Positions 17,238 through 25,722 of a stretch of DNA of 61,538 nucleotides are shown here, one piece after another. The notes under the pieces are model-generated. The model was given only the letters and a program-made list of their open reading frames with translations. It was not told the origin of the DNA and ran no database searches. The position numbers and the translations under genes were made by a program. Source of the DNA: JAFGTP01 sp964472715 (GTDB lineage Bacteria > Fidelibacterota > UBA2242 > JAFGTP01); assembly GCA_964472715.1 (NCBI GenBank), contig CAYYMT010000003.1:1-61538 (forward strand), read 5' to 3'. How positions within the stretch are numbered: the stretch's first letter is position 1; every line of letters starts with the position of its first letter.

Positions 17238-18317
17238 TTATCCTCCTGTTTTTAACCATTTATTTTCTAATATTGAATCATAGGAAAAGAGTACGATTTT
17301 GTCAAACCCCAGTTTTTTCGCACTACGGATCTGATTCCTGATTGCTGTCATGTTTTTGTTATAAAGGGCAACACCGCAATATACCTTTTTTGGATTACAT
17401 TCTCTGTTAATTATATTTAAATTTTGTATGAAATCATAATGATTGGCTGCATAATTCATAATAATCACATAATCCACCAGCTCTTTTTCAAGCCAATAGC
17501 GCCAGTTTTGGCCGAAATCCCTTTTGGCCAGGCCGGGATCAGGTTTTACAGCTGTACTGAGAACCATGTCAGGATTATCTGCTTTGATTGTTCCCTGAAT
17601 CGATTCCACCAGCGAAGTAACCTGCATACTTTTGAAGTCTATCCAGAATTCATTTTCTACCAAATTGAATAAATCGTCTTTGGGTAAAGTATAGATTGAG
17701 TAAAACCGGTTGATTGCTTTTTCATGATAGCCATGGTATTTATCAAGATAACGAACATAATCAAGATGGATGCCCTGCAGATCATAATTTCGCGTCAGTT
17801 CCTGAATAAGGGATGTAATATGCACTTTCACCTCGGTCAGATGAGGCGACAGATAAACATTCCTGGTTTTATAAAAAGGGGAATTTTTGATAGCCACTTC
17901 AACCCATTCCGGATGGGTATGGTATAGATGTTTTTCTGAAACAGGGTCAGCCGGCGCTGTCCAAAGCAGATAGGTATTGATCCAGGCGTGTATTTTTAAG
18001 TTATGGGGTTTGGCCCGGTTAATGAAATATGACAGGGGATCAAAATCATCCCGGATTTTGGGGGATTTTGGTTCAATCGTGGAATTATACAGGGCATATC
18101 CGCGGCCCCGTACCTGTAAATAGATGGTTTCAATATCCATTTTAACGATGGCGGCAATGGTTTTATCGATGGCCTGTTTACTATGCAGGTTATGCCTGAC
18201 AACCCAAATACCGGACTGCCCTTTAAGCGCAGCTCCGGCTAAGAGGTGATTGCCGATAAAAAAAATGGTAGTAACGAATACTACCATTTTTAATTTATGA
18301 AATATTTTGAATAACAA
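17238..18317 (-). CDS. Family-10-like glycosyl hydrolase (GHL10/DUF187), exported
   Basis: A 359-residue protein with a TIM-barrel of the GHL10 (DUF187) type: GIWVVRHNLHSKQAID at about 35-50, IYLQVRGRGYALY, KIHAWINTYLLW and GIHLDYVRY as successive barrel strands, and DYVIIMNYA near 285. Relatives are putative surface glycosidases or peptidoglycan/polysaccharide hydrolases without a proven substrate. The start is TTG at 18317; it gives a basic n-region (KIFHKLK) before the hydrophobic core of a signal peptide, which the internal ATG ten codons later would lose. The last codons (GGA GGA) form the ribosome-binding site of the next gene. Its place right after rplQ is unusual for a surface enzyme. 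Confidence 0.85.
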   Translation of the reverse strand: MLFKIFHKLKMVVFVTTIFFIGNHLLAGAALKGQSGIWVVRHNLHSKQAIDKTIAAIVKMDIETIYLQVRGRGYALYNSTIEPKSPKIRDDFDPLSYFINRAKPHNLKIHAWINTYLLWTAPADPVSEKHLYHTHPEWVEVAIKNSPFYKTRNVYLSPHLTEVKVHITSLIQELTRNYDLQGIHLDYVRYLDKYHGYHEKAINRFYSIYTLPKDDLFNLVENEFWIDFKSMQVTSLVESIQGTIKADNPDMVLSTAVKPDPGLAKRDFGQNWRYWLEKELVDYVIIMNYAANHYDFIQNLNIINRECNPKKVYCGVALYNKNMTAIRNQIRSAKKLGFDKIVLFSYDSILENKWLKTGG

Positions 18318-18337
18318 TTAATATCCAATTTATATCA

Positions 18338-18712
18338 TTAAGCTTCTTCCGGCTGTTTGTATTCAATGAATTCGATCAGTGATACAGGGGCGCAGTCATT
18401 TTTGCGAAAACCGAGTTTGACAATTCTGGTATATCCGCCGGGTCTGTCAATATACTGTGGGGCAATGTGCGTGAAAAGTCTCTGTACCAGAGTACGGTTC
18501 TGTAATACTCTGTATGCCTGGCGTCTGGCCTGCACTGTATCTTTTTTACCCAGGGTAATCAATCGTTCTACAAATCCGCGTAAAGCTTTTGCTTTGGCGT
18601 CAGTTGTTTGGATTTTTCCATGTTCAATCATAGAAATTGCCAGGTTTGCCAGCAATGCTTTTCTATGACTTTTACTTCTTCCTAATTTTGCTACTCTTTT
18701 CTGATGTCGCAT
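18338..18712 (-). CDS. rplQ: 50S ribosomal protein L17 (bL17)
   Basis: Large-subunit protein near the exit tunnel. The 124 residues begin with the family signature MRHQKRVAKLGRSKSHRKAL and contain KAKALRGFVERLITLGKK, typical in order and length. It closes the classical alpha operon 18 bases after rpoA. The next gene, an exported hydrolase, starts 20 bases further on with no terminator between. Confidence 0.97.
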   Translation of the reverse strand: MRHQKRVAKLGRSKSHRKALLANLAISMIEHGKIQTTDAKAKALRGFVERLITLGKKDTVQARRQAYRVLQNRTLVQRLFTHIAPQYIDRPGGYTRIVKLGFRKNDCAPVSLIEFIEYKQPEEA

Positions 18713-18730
18713 AATTTATTTCCTCTATTT

Positions 18731-19711
18731 CTACTCTTCTTCAGATAGATATTTAGAAACATCAATACCGAAGTCCAAGTTCATGCTTTTTAATTTTTCT
18801 GTTAATTCAGTCAGAGATTTACGGCCGAAATTTTTGAATTTCAACATGTCTTGTTCGGTTTGTTGTACTAACTGTCCGATAGTTTTGATATTGTTGGCTT
18901 TTAAGCAATTGTATGAGCGAACTGACAGTTCCATTTCATCAACTGATTTTTGCAACAATTTACGAACACGCAGTGTTTCTTCATCGGCATTATCTCTTTG
19001 AATTTTAACCGGTGTAGATTGTACTTTTGAAAATATAGCAAAATATTGTTGTAATACTTTAGATGCATAATCCAGGGCATCTTCAGCAGCAATGCTACCA
19101 TCAGTAAATATTTCCAGGCTAAGTCTTTCCAATACTTCGCCGCGCGAGGTGCCGGGAAGATTTTCAACCTTGAAATTTACTTTGGTTATCGGTGAAAAGA
19201 TTGAATCGATGAAGATTGTACCGATTGGACTGTCCGGCCGTTTATTCTTTTCAGCGCGTATCCATGAAACACCGCTTTTGTAGGTCAGTTCCATGTTTAC
19301 ATCTGCTTTTTCGTTCAAAGTACAGATATGTTTGTCCGGATTCAGCACTTTGATTTCGTCAGTATCTTTGACAAGATCGGAAGCTTTGATTTCTCCCTTA
19401 CCTTTGAAATGCAGGTCAAGTTTGTAGGAAGGGTCTTCACTGGTTATTTTGAAATTAACCTCTTTGAGGTTCAAAACAATCTCGTAGACATCTTCTTTTA
19501 CACCCGGTATGGAAGCAAACTCGTGCAATACGCCATCAATTCTGACTGATGAGAATGCTGCTCCCGGAACAGATGTCATTAATACTCTTCTGAGTGCATT
19601 TCCTAATGTTGTTCCATAACCTTTGTTTAAAGGTTGTACCAGAAATTTTCCGTAATTGTCTTTTGAAACTTCCCGTACGACCTTTGCAATAATTTTTTCC
19701 ATAGTTGCCAA
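18731..19711 (-). CDS. rpoA: DNA-directed RNA polymerase subunit alpha
   Basis: Dimerises to seed polymerase assembly and contacts UP elements and activators. The 326-residue protein has the N-terminal assembly domain (about 1-225, with NKGYGTTLGNALRRVLMTSVPG) and the C-terminal domain (about 245-326) with SVRSYNCLKANNI, in which the Arg matches the DNA-contacting Arg265 of Escherichia coli, and KNFGRKSLTEL. A full-length CTD suggests UP-element recognition is used. It lies between rpsD and rplQ in the alpha operon. Confidence 0.98.
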   Translation of the reverse strand: MATMEKIIAKVVREVSKDNYGKFLVQPLNKGYGTTLGNALRRVLMTSVPGAAFSSVRIDGVLHEFASIPGVKEDVYEIVLNLKEVNFKITSEDPSYKLDLHFKGKGEIKASDLVKDTDEIKVLNPDKHICTLNEKADVNMELTYKSGVSWIRAEKNKRPDSPIGTIFIDSIFSPITKVNFKVENLPGTSRGEVLERLSLEIFTDGSIAAEDALDYASKVLQQYFAIFSKVQSTPVKIQRDNADEETLRVRKLLQKSVDEMELSVRSYNCLKANNIKTIGQLVQQTEQDMLKFKNFGRKSLTELTEKLKSMNLDFGIDVSKYLSEEE

Positions 19712-19720
19712 CTTTTCCTT

Positions 19721-20350
19721 TTATTTTGAATAAAGTTCTACAACAAGCTGCTCATTCACATCAATGCCCATTTGGTCTCTTTCAGGAATTTCCAAAAATG
19801 TTCCTTCCATTTTGGCTTTGTCCAAACTGAGCCATGGTAATGTCTGTTCACCATGAACTTGTTTCATTGCTTCATGGATAAGGGCGACTTTTTTACTCTT
19901 GCTTCTTACGCTGATAACATCTCCCGGTTTTACCTTGTAACTTGGGATGTCAACCTTTTTACCGTTGACCTGAAAATGTCCGTGAGTGACCAACTGTCTT
20001 GCCTGGGGTCTGGAAGCGGCAAAACCAAGTCTGTAGACGACATTGTCCAGTCTTTGTTCCAGCAGTTGCATCATATTTGTACCGGTGATCCCGGTCATTC
20101 TTGCTGCATGTTTATATACTGTTCTAAATTGTTTTTCGTAAAGACCATATAATCTTTTGATCTTTTGTTTTTCTCTTAGCTGCATTGCAAAGTCAGAAGG
20201 TCTGGGTCTTCTTGACAGACCATGTTGTCCCGGTATGTATGCTTTCTTTTCAAAAGTACATTTATCACTTTTGCATTTATCGCCTTTCAAGAAGAGTTTT
20301 TTGTGTTCTCTTCTGCACAATTTGCAAACAGGTCCTGTGTGTCTAGCCAT
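19721..20350 (-). CDS. rpsD: 30S ribosomal protein S4 (uS4), zinc-binding form
   Basis: Primary 16S rRNA-binding protein that nucleates 30S assembly and is an operon regulator in many bacteria. The 209 residues include four N-terminal cysteines (Cys9, Cys12, Cys26, Cys31) in the pattern of the zinc-binding C+ form, and an S4 RNA-binding domain at about 98-160 (RLDNVVYRLGFAASRPQARQ). It lies between rpsK and rpoA. Confidence 0.97.
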   Translation of the reverse strand: MARHTGPVCKLCRREHKKLFLKGDKCKSDKCTFEKKAYIPGQHGLSRRPRPSDFAMQLREKQKIKRLYGLYEKQFRTVYKHAARMTGITGTNMMQLLEQRLDNVVYRLGFAASRPQARQLVTHGHFQVNGKKVDIPSYKVKPGDVISVRSKSKKVALIHEAMKQVHGEQTLPWLSLDKAKMEGTFLEIPERDQMGIDVNEQLVVELYSK

Positions 20351-20370
20351 TTATTTAACTCCTAATCTTT

Positions 20371-20763
20371 TTATACTCTTCTTTTCTTTGGTGGTCTACA
20401 TCCATTATGGGGAATCGGTGTAATATCTTTGATTACCGAAATTTTTAATCCTGCAGTATGGAGAGCACGAATAGCGCCTTCACGACCACCACCTGGACCT
20501 TTAACTCTGACTTCTACGGATCTCAAACCCATATCGTAAGCTTTTTTTGCTGCTTCTTCGGAAGCTTTCTGGGCGGCAAAAGGTGTGTTTTTTCGGGAAC
20601 CCTTAAACCCTGCTGTTCCTGCGCTTGCCCAGGAAAAAACATTGCCAAATGTATCGGATAAACTGATTACTGTATTGTTAAATGTAGCTTTTATATTAGC
20701 AATACCTTCAGGATTTACCTTCTTTTTCTTTCTTTTTATACCTTTTTTCGGTGGCAATTCCAA
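20371..20763 (-). CDS. rpsK: 30S ribosomal protein S11 (uS11)
   Basis: Small-subunit platform protein near the mRNA exit. The 130-residue product has the usual basic start (KKGIKRKKKKV), ATFNNTVISLSDTFGNV, and the conserved end ITPIPHNGCRPPKKRRV. Length and order fit the family. It lies between rpsM (33 bases) and rpsD (20 bases) in the alpha operon. Confidence 0.98.
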   Translation of the reverse strand: MELPPKKGIKRKKKKVNPEGIANIKATFNNTVISLSDTFGNVFSWASAGTAGFKGSRKNTPFAAQKASEEAAKKAYDMGLRSVEVRVKGPGGGREGAIRALHTAGLKISVIKDITPIPHNGCRPPKKRRV

Positions 20764-20796
20764 ATCTCCTTATTTTATTTCTTTATTTTCAAAACA

Positions 20797-21138
20797 TTAA
20801 ACTCTGCGACGAGTTCTGGAATTTGTCTTGGTTCTCTGTCCTCTGACAGGTAAGTGTCGCTTATGCCGGACGCCACGGTAGCAATTGATTTCCATCAACC
20901 GTTTGATGTCCTGTTTAACTTTATTCCGCAGGGCGCCTTCGACTGTAATATCATTTGTGATGATTGTACGAATCTCTTTTACTTCCTGATCTGTCAGGTC
21001 TTTGATTCTTTTTTCCCCATCAACACCAGCTTTTTCCAATATTTCCCTGGCAGTTGTTCTGCCAATTCCAAATATATAGGTTAAACCGACTTTTGATTTC
21101 TTGTTTCTTGGTAAATCTATACCTGCTATTCTTGCCAA
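20797..21138 (-). CDS. rpsM: 30S ribosomal protein S13 (uS13)
   Basis: Head protein that contacts the P-site tRNA and forms intersubunit bridges with L5. The 113 residues start MARIAGIDLPRNKK, carry the helix-two-turn-helix segment LTYIFGIGRTTAREIL, and end with RGVRHKRHLPVRGQRTKTNS plus a basic tail. Typical length. It opens the alpha operon part of the block after rpmJ. Confidence 0.98.
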   Translation of the reverse strand: MARIAGIDLPRNKKSKVGLTYIFGIGRTTAREILEKAGVDGEKRIKDLTDQEVKEIRTIITNDITVEGALRNKVKQDIKRLMEINCYRGVRHKRHLPVRGQRTKTNSRTRRRV

Positions 21139-21151
21139 ATCGACCTCCTAA

Positions 21152-21265
21152 TTAACCTTGTTTTTGTTTGTGTTTTGGGTTTTTGCATATGATACGTACG
21201 ACACCTTTGCGTTTAATAACGCGACAATCTCTGCAGACTTTCTTTACTGATGCTTTTACTTTCAT
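21152..21265 (-). CDS. rpmJ: 50S ribosomal protein L36 (bL36), zinc-binding form
   Basis: A 37-residue large-subunit protein: it begins MKVKASVKKVCRDC and continues through RVIKRKGVVRIICKNPKHKQ. Cys11, Cys14, Cys27 and His32 form the zinc site of the C+ form. It sits between infA and rpsM as in most bacteria. The frame is short but unmistakable. Confidence 0.98.
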   Translation of the reverse strand: MKVKASVKKVCRDCRVIKRKGVVRIICKNPKHKQKQG

Positions 21266-21289
21266 ATTTTTCTCTCTTATTTATTTTTT

Positions 21290-21508
21290 TTATTTGTATC
21301 TGTAAGTTATTCTTCCGCGTGTCAGATCATAAGGTGAAAGTTCCAGTTTTACTTTGTCTCCCGGTAATATACGAATAAAGTGCATACGCATCTTTCCTGA
21401 CACATGAGCCAAAACCTCATGCCCGTTTTCCAATTCCACAGTAAATGTGGCATTGGGTAAATTCTCTTTTATTACTCCGTCAACTTCAATAGCTTTTTCT
21501 TTTGCCAT
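21290..21508 (-). CDS. infA: Translation initiation factor IF-1
   Basis: OB-fold factor that occupies the 30S A site during initiation. The 72 residues include MAKEKAIEVDGVIKENLPNA, ENGHEVLAHVSGKMRMHFIRI and the end LTRGRITYRYK, matching the family along its full length. Its start lies inside the end of map with a 23-base overlap, and the ribosome-binding sequence AAGGTGA is within map codons. Confidence 0.98.
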   Translation of the reverse strand: MAKEKAIEVDGVIKENLPNATFTVELENGHEVLAHVSGKMRMHFIRILPGDKVKLELSPYDLTRGRITYRYK

Positions 21509-22277
21509 AATACTCTATTTCACCTTTTTCTAAATTATCTCCCATTATAAATGGTCCTTTTTCCGTGATCACGATGGAATGTTCAAAATGGGCTGACAAG
21601 CTATTGTCCGCTGTTCGAACTGTCCAACCGTCACTGCCATTTATAACTTTATAGTTACCAATATTTACCATCGGTTCTATTGCCAGTACCATACCGGCTT
21701 TTAAAACCGGGCCTTTCCCGGCCGTGCCAAAGTTAGGCACTTCCGGCTCTTCATGCAAATTTTTTCCGATTCCATGTCCGACTAACGTGCGAACAACAGA
21801 ATAGCCATCTTTTTCAACATGTGCTTGTACGGCATGACCGATATCCGACAATCTTCCGCCGGGAACTGCTTTTTCAATTCCCTTATAAAGCGATTCTCTG
21901 GTTATTTTCATAAGGTTTTTGGCGTCATCGGAAATTGCGCCGACGGAATAGGTGATGGCAGCATCTCCGAAATAGCCATCTTTTTCCACGCCTACATCAA
22001 TTCCAATTATGTCACCTTCCATCAATTGTCTGTCGGAAGGAATGCCATGAACAACCTCTTCATTCACACTGGCGCAGATTGATGCCGGAAATCCGTTGTA
22101 GCCTTTGAAGGCCGGGCTTCCGCCATGGCTGCGAATAAAATCTTCGGCAATCAGGTCCAATTCTTTGGTGGTAATCCCCGGCTTAATATACTTGCCGAGT
22201 TCCAGCAGTGCCAAATAATTGACGCGATTGCTTTCACGCAGTTTGGTAATTTCTGCTTCCGTGCGAATATAGATCAT
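21486..22277 (-). CDS. map: Methionine aminopeptidase, type I
   Basis: Removes the initiator methionine from nascent proteins; a dinuclear metalloenzyme of the cytoplasm. All expected active-site residues are seen in 263 residues: His77 (VVHGIPS), Asp94 (GIDVG), Asp105 (FGDAA), His168 (GHGIG), Glu201 (AIEPM) and Glu232 (HFEHS). No N-terminal zinc-finger extension. It follows secY directly; adk, which lies between them in many bacteria, is absent here as in Bacteroidota. It overlaps infA by 23 bases. Confidence 0.97.
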   Translation of the reverse strand: MIYIRTEAEITKLRESNRVNYLALLELGKYIKPGITTKELDLIAEDFIRSHGGSPAFKGYNGFPASICASVNEEVVHGIPSDRQLMEGDIIGIDVGVEKDGYFGDAAITYSVGAISDDAKNLMKITRESLYKGIEKAVPGGRLSDIGHAVQAHVEKDGYSVVRTLVGHGIGKNLHEEPEVPNFGTAGKGPVLKAGMVLAIEPMVNIGNYKVINGSDGWTVRTADNSLSAHFEHSIVITEKGPFIMGDNLEKGEIEYYGKRKSY

Positions 22278-22288
22278 AACCGAATGAA

Positions 22289-23629
22289 TTATCTTCTACG
22301 GCTTTTTAGTTTTCCGCTTTTCAAAAAACCATCATAATGTCTCATCAGCAGGTGGGACTCAATTTGCTGCAACGTATCAAGGGCCACACCTACGATGATG
22401 ATCAAACTTGTGCCTCCGAAAAATGAGGCCAGATTGTAATCAATATCCAATATTTTGGTTAGTATGTAAGGAAATACAGCGACCAGCGCCAAAAATATTG
22501 AACCAGGTAATGTAACTTTCGTGAGAATATTATCTATAAATTCGGCGGTTTTCTTTCCGGGTCTGACGCCGGGAATAAAGCCGCCGGATTTTTTCATATT
22601 ATCAGCCACTTCGATAGGATTGAACGCGATGGCTGTATAGAAATAGGTAAAGAAAACGATGATCAATCCAAATACCGCCCAGTATACCGGATGAGTCACT
22701 GAAAAAACACTTGTAATGGCCTGAATAAAATTACTGTTCGGGAAGAAAGTTGCCAAAGTGCTTGGGATGAACATAATTGCCTGGGCAAAAATGATCGGCA
22801 TAACACCGGCAGTATTAACCCGTAAGGGAATATGTGTGGCTTGTCCGCCATAGACTTTGCGGCCGACGACCCGTTTTGCATATTGCACCGGGATTTTCCT
22901 CTTTCCCTGGGTGATCAGTACTACAAATGCAACCACAGCGAATAAAATTCCGATTAAGACGACATCGGTAAAAAATCCTCTGACGCCTTCACGGATCAAT
23001 TGAATTTCTGAAATGATGACATTGGGAAAACGGGCCACGATACCGGTCATGATGATCAATGATATACCATTTCCGATCCCCCGTTCTGTTATTCTTTCGC
23101 CAAGCCACATCATTAATACAGTCCCTGTTGTCAATGTCAACATGGTCAATAATGTGAAGCCAAGCCCCGGATTGGGGACCACCGGAACCATGCGGTTACC
23201 GATCTGGGTCGCCATTTGCGGGCTGGTTAAAAAGGTTGCAACACCTAAGGATTGCAATGCAGAGATAATGATCGTACCATAACGTGTCAACTGGGTAATT
23301 TTTTTACGTCCTTCTTCACCTTCTTTTTGAAGTTTCTGAAAGTAAGGAATTACGGACCCCAATAACTGAATAATAATTGACGCGCTAATATAGGGCATGA
23401 TACCCAGCGCGAAAACAGTTGCTTTCGCGAAAGCTCCGCCGGCAAACATATCATATAAGCCAAAGAGCGTATTGCCAAGATTACTCATTGCCGCCGAAAG
23501 GGCTTCCGTATTGATTCCGGGAATCGGAATATGGGCACCCACGCGGACAAGAACTAAAATCGAAATCGTATAGAGGATACGCTTTTTGAGCTCAGGTATT
23601 TTAAAAATACTCTGCAATTGATTAATCAT
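22289..23629 (-). CDS. secY: Preprotein translocase channel subunit SecY
   Basis: Forms the membrane channel of SecYEG. The 446-residue protein has ten predicted transmembrane helices, the plug-region sequence GGAFAKATVFALGIMPYISASI near residues 64-86 (quoted in part), and the cytosolic loop RKIPVQYAKRVVGRK that contacts SecA and the ribosome. Typical length. The start overlaps the rplO stop by four bases. SecE is encoded at 47702-47884 and SecA at 12051-15077, so three Sec components are in this window. Confidence 0.98.
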   Translation of the reverse strand: MINQLQSIFKIPELKKRILYTISILVLVRVGAHIPIPGINTEALSAAMSNLGNTLFGLYDMFAGGAFAKATVFALGIMPYISASIIIQLLGSVIPYFQKLQKEGEEGRKKITQLTRYGTIIISALQSLGVATFLTSPQMATQIGNRMVPVVPNPGLGFTLLTMLTLTTGTVLMMWLGERITERGIGNGISLIIMTGIVARFPNVIISEIQLIREGVRGFFTDVVLIGILFAVVAFVVLITQGKRKIPVQYAKRVVGRKVYGGQATHIPLRVNTAGVMPIIFAQAIMFIPSTLATFFPNSNFIQAITSVFSVTHPVYWAVFGLIIVFFTYFYTAIAFNPIEVADNMKKSGGFIPGVRPGKKTAEFIDNILTKVTLPGSIFLALVAVFPYILTKILDIDYNLASFFGGTSLIIIVGVALDTLQQIESHLLMRHYDGFLKSGKLKSRRR

Positions 23630-24063
23630 ACAACTTCTACCTTTCCACCGGCTTTTTCTATCTTTTCTTTAGCAGATGTACTAAAGGCATTCGCCAAAAC
23701 AGTCTTTTCGTTTGTTATTTCACCATTACCAAGAACTTTGACAGGTTTATCCATTGATTTGATTTTACCCGCGTTGTACAGTTCTTCGATTGTGATCTTA
23801 TCTTCCGGCATAGAATTCAGGTCTTCAACATTGACGATCTGAACTTCTTTACGAAATATATTTTTGAATCCTCTTTTTGGAAGTCTGCGATAAATAGGCA
23901 TTGTACCACCTTCCATCCACGGACGTGATTTAGAGCCGGAACGCTGTCCGTAGCCGTTCATTCCTCTGCCGGAATAATTACCACGGCCGGAACCATTGCC
24001 CCTGCCCTTACGTTGCCTTTTTTTGATAGAACCTTCTGCATATTTTAGTGAATTTAATTCCAT
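23626..24063 (-). CDS. rplO: 50S ribosomal protein L15 (uL15)
   Basis: Late-assembling large-subunit protein. The 145 residues begin with a Gly/Arg-rich extension (KKRQRKGRGNGSGRGNYSGRG), then the globular part with MPIYRRLPKRGFKN and the C-terminal domain. Typical of the family. It is two bases after rpmD and overlaps secY by four bases (ATGA), pointing to coupling of ribosomal and SecY synthesis. Confidence 0.97.
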   Translation of the reverse strand: MELNSLKYAEGSIKKRQRKGRGNGSGRGNYSGRGMNGYGQRSGSKSRPWMEGGTMPIYRRLPKRGFKNIFRKEVQIVNVEDLNSMPEDKITIEELYNAGKIKSMDKPVKVLGNGEITNEKTVLANAFSTSAKEKIEKAGGKVEVV

Positions 24064-24065
24064 GA

Positions 24066-24251
24066 TTAACCTTCTACTTTTTCGCTTTTTACTAAATGAG
24101 AAACGCTTTTTATCATTCCCTCAACTGAAGGTGTTAATTCTCTGACTACTGACTGGTGGATTTTGCGAAGACCCAGCACTTTCAAAGTGGCTCTGTCTTT
24201 CTGCTTGTGGCCAATAGTGCTTCCGATTTGTGTTATTTTAACTTTACTCAT
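24066..24251 (-). CDS. rpmD: 50S ribosomal protein L30 (uL30)
   Basis: A 61-residue large-subunit protein. KVKITQIGSTIGHKQKDRAT and LGLRKIHQSVVRE are the family's two conserved segments. Its start overlaps the rpsE stop by four bases and its stop lies two bases before rplO. Confidence 0.97.
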   Translation of the reverse strand: MSKVKITQIGSTIGHKQKDRATLKVLGLRKIHQSVVRELTPSVEGMIKSVSHLVKSEKVEG

Positions 24252-24754
24252 CCTTCAAATATCTCCTGAAGTGTTTTGCCTCTTTTTCTTGCTATTGTAA
24301 TAGGATCACGCAGTGATAATAACGCCTTCATCGTTGCTCGCACGACGTTATGGACATTATTGGATCCAACGGATTTGGTCAGAATATCATGAATTCCAAC
24401 CTGGTCCATGATAGCTCTGATTGTTGAGCCGGCAATAACACCAGTACCAGGGGCCGCTGGTTTCAACATAACAACGGCACCATCGTATTTAATTTTTACT
24501 TTATGTGGTATTGTACCATTAATAACCGGAATTCTTACCAGATTTTTCTTAGCATCTTCTTTGCCTTTGGAAATAGCATTGATTACCTGCTTTGCCTTTC
24601 CAAGTCCGATGCCGACGTGGCCTTTGCCATCTCCAACCGCTACAACCGCGTTGAATCCGAAGGTACGACCACCTTTTACTACCTGAGAAACTCGGTTAAT
24701 TTTTATTACTTTTTCATCAAGTAATTCCAATTTTGTGGGATCAATAAACTTCAA
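24248..24754 (-). CDS. rpsE: 30S ribosomal protein S5 (uS5)
   Basis: Small-subunit protein at the mRNA entry, important for accuracy. The 168 residues have the S5 double-stranded-RNA-like domain (RVSQVVKGGRTFGFNAVVAV) and the C-terminal domain with PAAPGTGVIAGSTIRAIMD and KSVGSNNVHNVVRAT. Typical length. It is the middle of the spc operon part. Confidence 0.98.
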   Translation of the reverse strand: MKFIDPTKLELLDEKVIKINRVSQVVKGGRTFGFNAVVAVGDGKGHVGIGLGKAKQVINAISKGKEDAKKNLVRIPVINGTIPHKVKIKYDGAVVMLKPAAPGTGVIAGSTIRAIMDQVGIHDILTKSVGSNNVHNVVRATMKALLSLRDPITIARKRGKTLQEIFEG

Positions 24755-24774
24755 TCCTATTCTCCTTGATTAAT

Positions 24775-25146
24775 TTAAAATTTTAAGCCAGCTTCTCTTG
24801 CTGATTCTGCTAATGCTTTGACACGACCATGATATCTGTAACCACCTCTGTCAAAAACAACGGTGGTAATATCATTTTCCAAAGCCTTTTTTGCAACAAC
24901 TTTTCCTACTATTTTGGAAGTCTTTACTTTTGTTGTCTTGTCTTCCAATTCAGCCCGAACTTCTTTTGACAGATCCGAAACTGTGAGAATAGATTTATTA
25001 TTTAAATCATCAATCAGTTGGGCATAGATATGGTTTAGACTGCGGAAAACTGACAACCTTGGTTTTTCCGGCGTACCATAGATTTTTTTTCTGATCTGCT
25101 TTTTGCGACGTTCTCTGCCCAATATTCTTTTTGTTTTTTTACTCAT
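24775..25146 (-). CDS. rplR: 50S ribosomal protein L18 (uL18)
   Basis: Binds 5S rRNA with L5. The 123 residues have a basic N terminus (KRILGRERRKKQIRKKIYG), RLSVFRSLNHIYAQLIDD, and the C-terminal VFDRGGYRYHGRVKALAESA, matching the family. It lies 13 bases after rplF and 20 before rpsE. Confidence 0.98.
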   Translation of the reverse strand: MSKKTKRILGRERRKKQIRKKIYGTPEKPRLSVFRSLNHIYAQLIDDLNNKSILTVSDLSKEVRAELEDKTTKVKTSKIVGKVVAKKALENDITTVVFDRGGYRYHGRVKALAESAREAGLKF

Positions 25147-25159
25147 ATTTATTCAACCT

Positions 25160-25699
25160 TTATTCACCAACTTTTTTACCTGCTTTTCTAATGATGTATT
25201 CTCCAACATATTTGATACCTTTGCCTTTATAAGGTTCCGGTGGGTATACATCTCTGATTCTGGCAGCAAGCTGACCTACTTTTTGTTTGTCGGCGCCGCT
25301 TACTTTTATCTTTAAGTTAGATGGTATTTCAATTTTCAAATCTTCCGAAGGTGTAATTAATATTGGATGGGAATATCCCATATTCAGCAGCAGGGATTTA
25401 CCCTTCATTTCAGCTGAAAAACCAACACCGCTGATTTCCAGATCTTTTGTGAAGCCATTATTGACTCCGTCGACCATATTGGCGATCAACATGCGGATCA
25501 GTCCGTGTTGCGCGCGATGGCTTTTTGAATCTGTTGGTCTTTCCACAGTGATCTGGTTGTCCGCCAGTACGAGTTTGAACTCCGGGTTGAAGTCTCTGCT
25601 AAGTTTGCCGAGTTTGCCTTCAACTGAGACAAGATTTCCCTTTATATCAGCTTTTACACCGTCAGGAATTACAATAGGTTTTTTTCCGATTTTAGACAC
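25160..25699 (-). CDS. rplF: 50S ribosomal protein L6 (uL6)
   Basis: Large-subunit protein near the factor-binding site. The 179 residues contain two tandem L6 folds, starting MSKIGKKPIVIPDGVKADI and ending with the signature RDVYPPEPYKGKGIKYVGE followed by IIRKAGKK. Typical length and position, between rpsH and rplR. Confidence 0.98.
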   Translation of the reverse strand: MSKIGKKPIVIPDGVKADIKGNLVSVEGKLGKLSRDFNPEFKLVLADNQITVERPTDSKSHRAQHGLIRMLIANMVDGVNNGFTKDLEISGVGFSAEMKGKSLLLNMGYSHPILITPSEDLKIEIPSNLKIKVSGADKQKVGQLAARIRDVYPPEPYKGKGIKYVGEYIIRKAGKKVGE

Positions 25700-25722
25700 G
25701 ATATTACTCCTTATTAGTTAGA

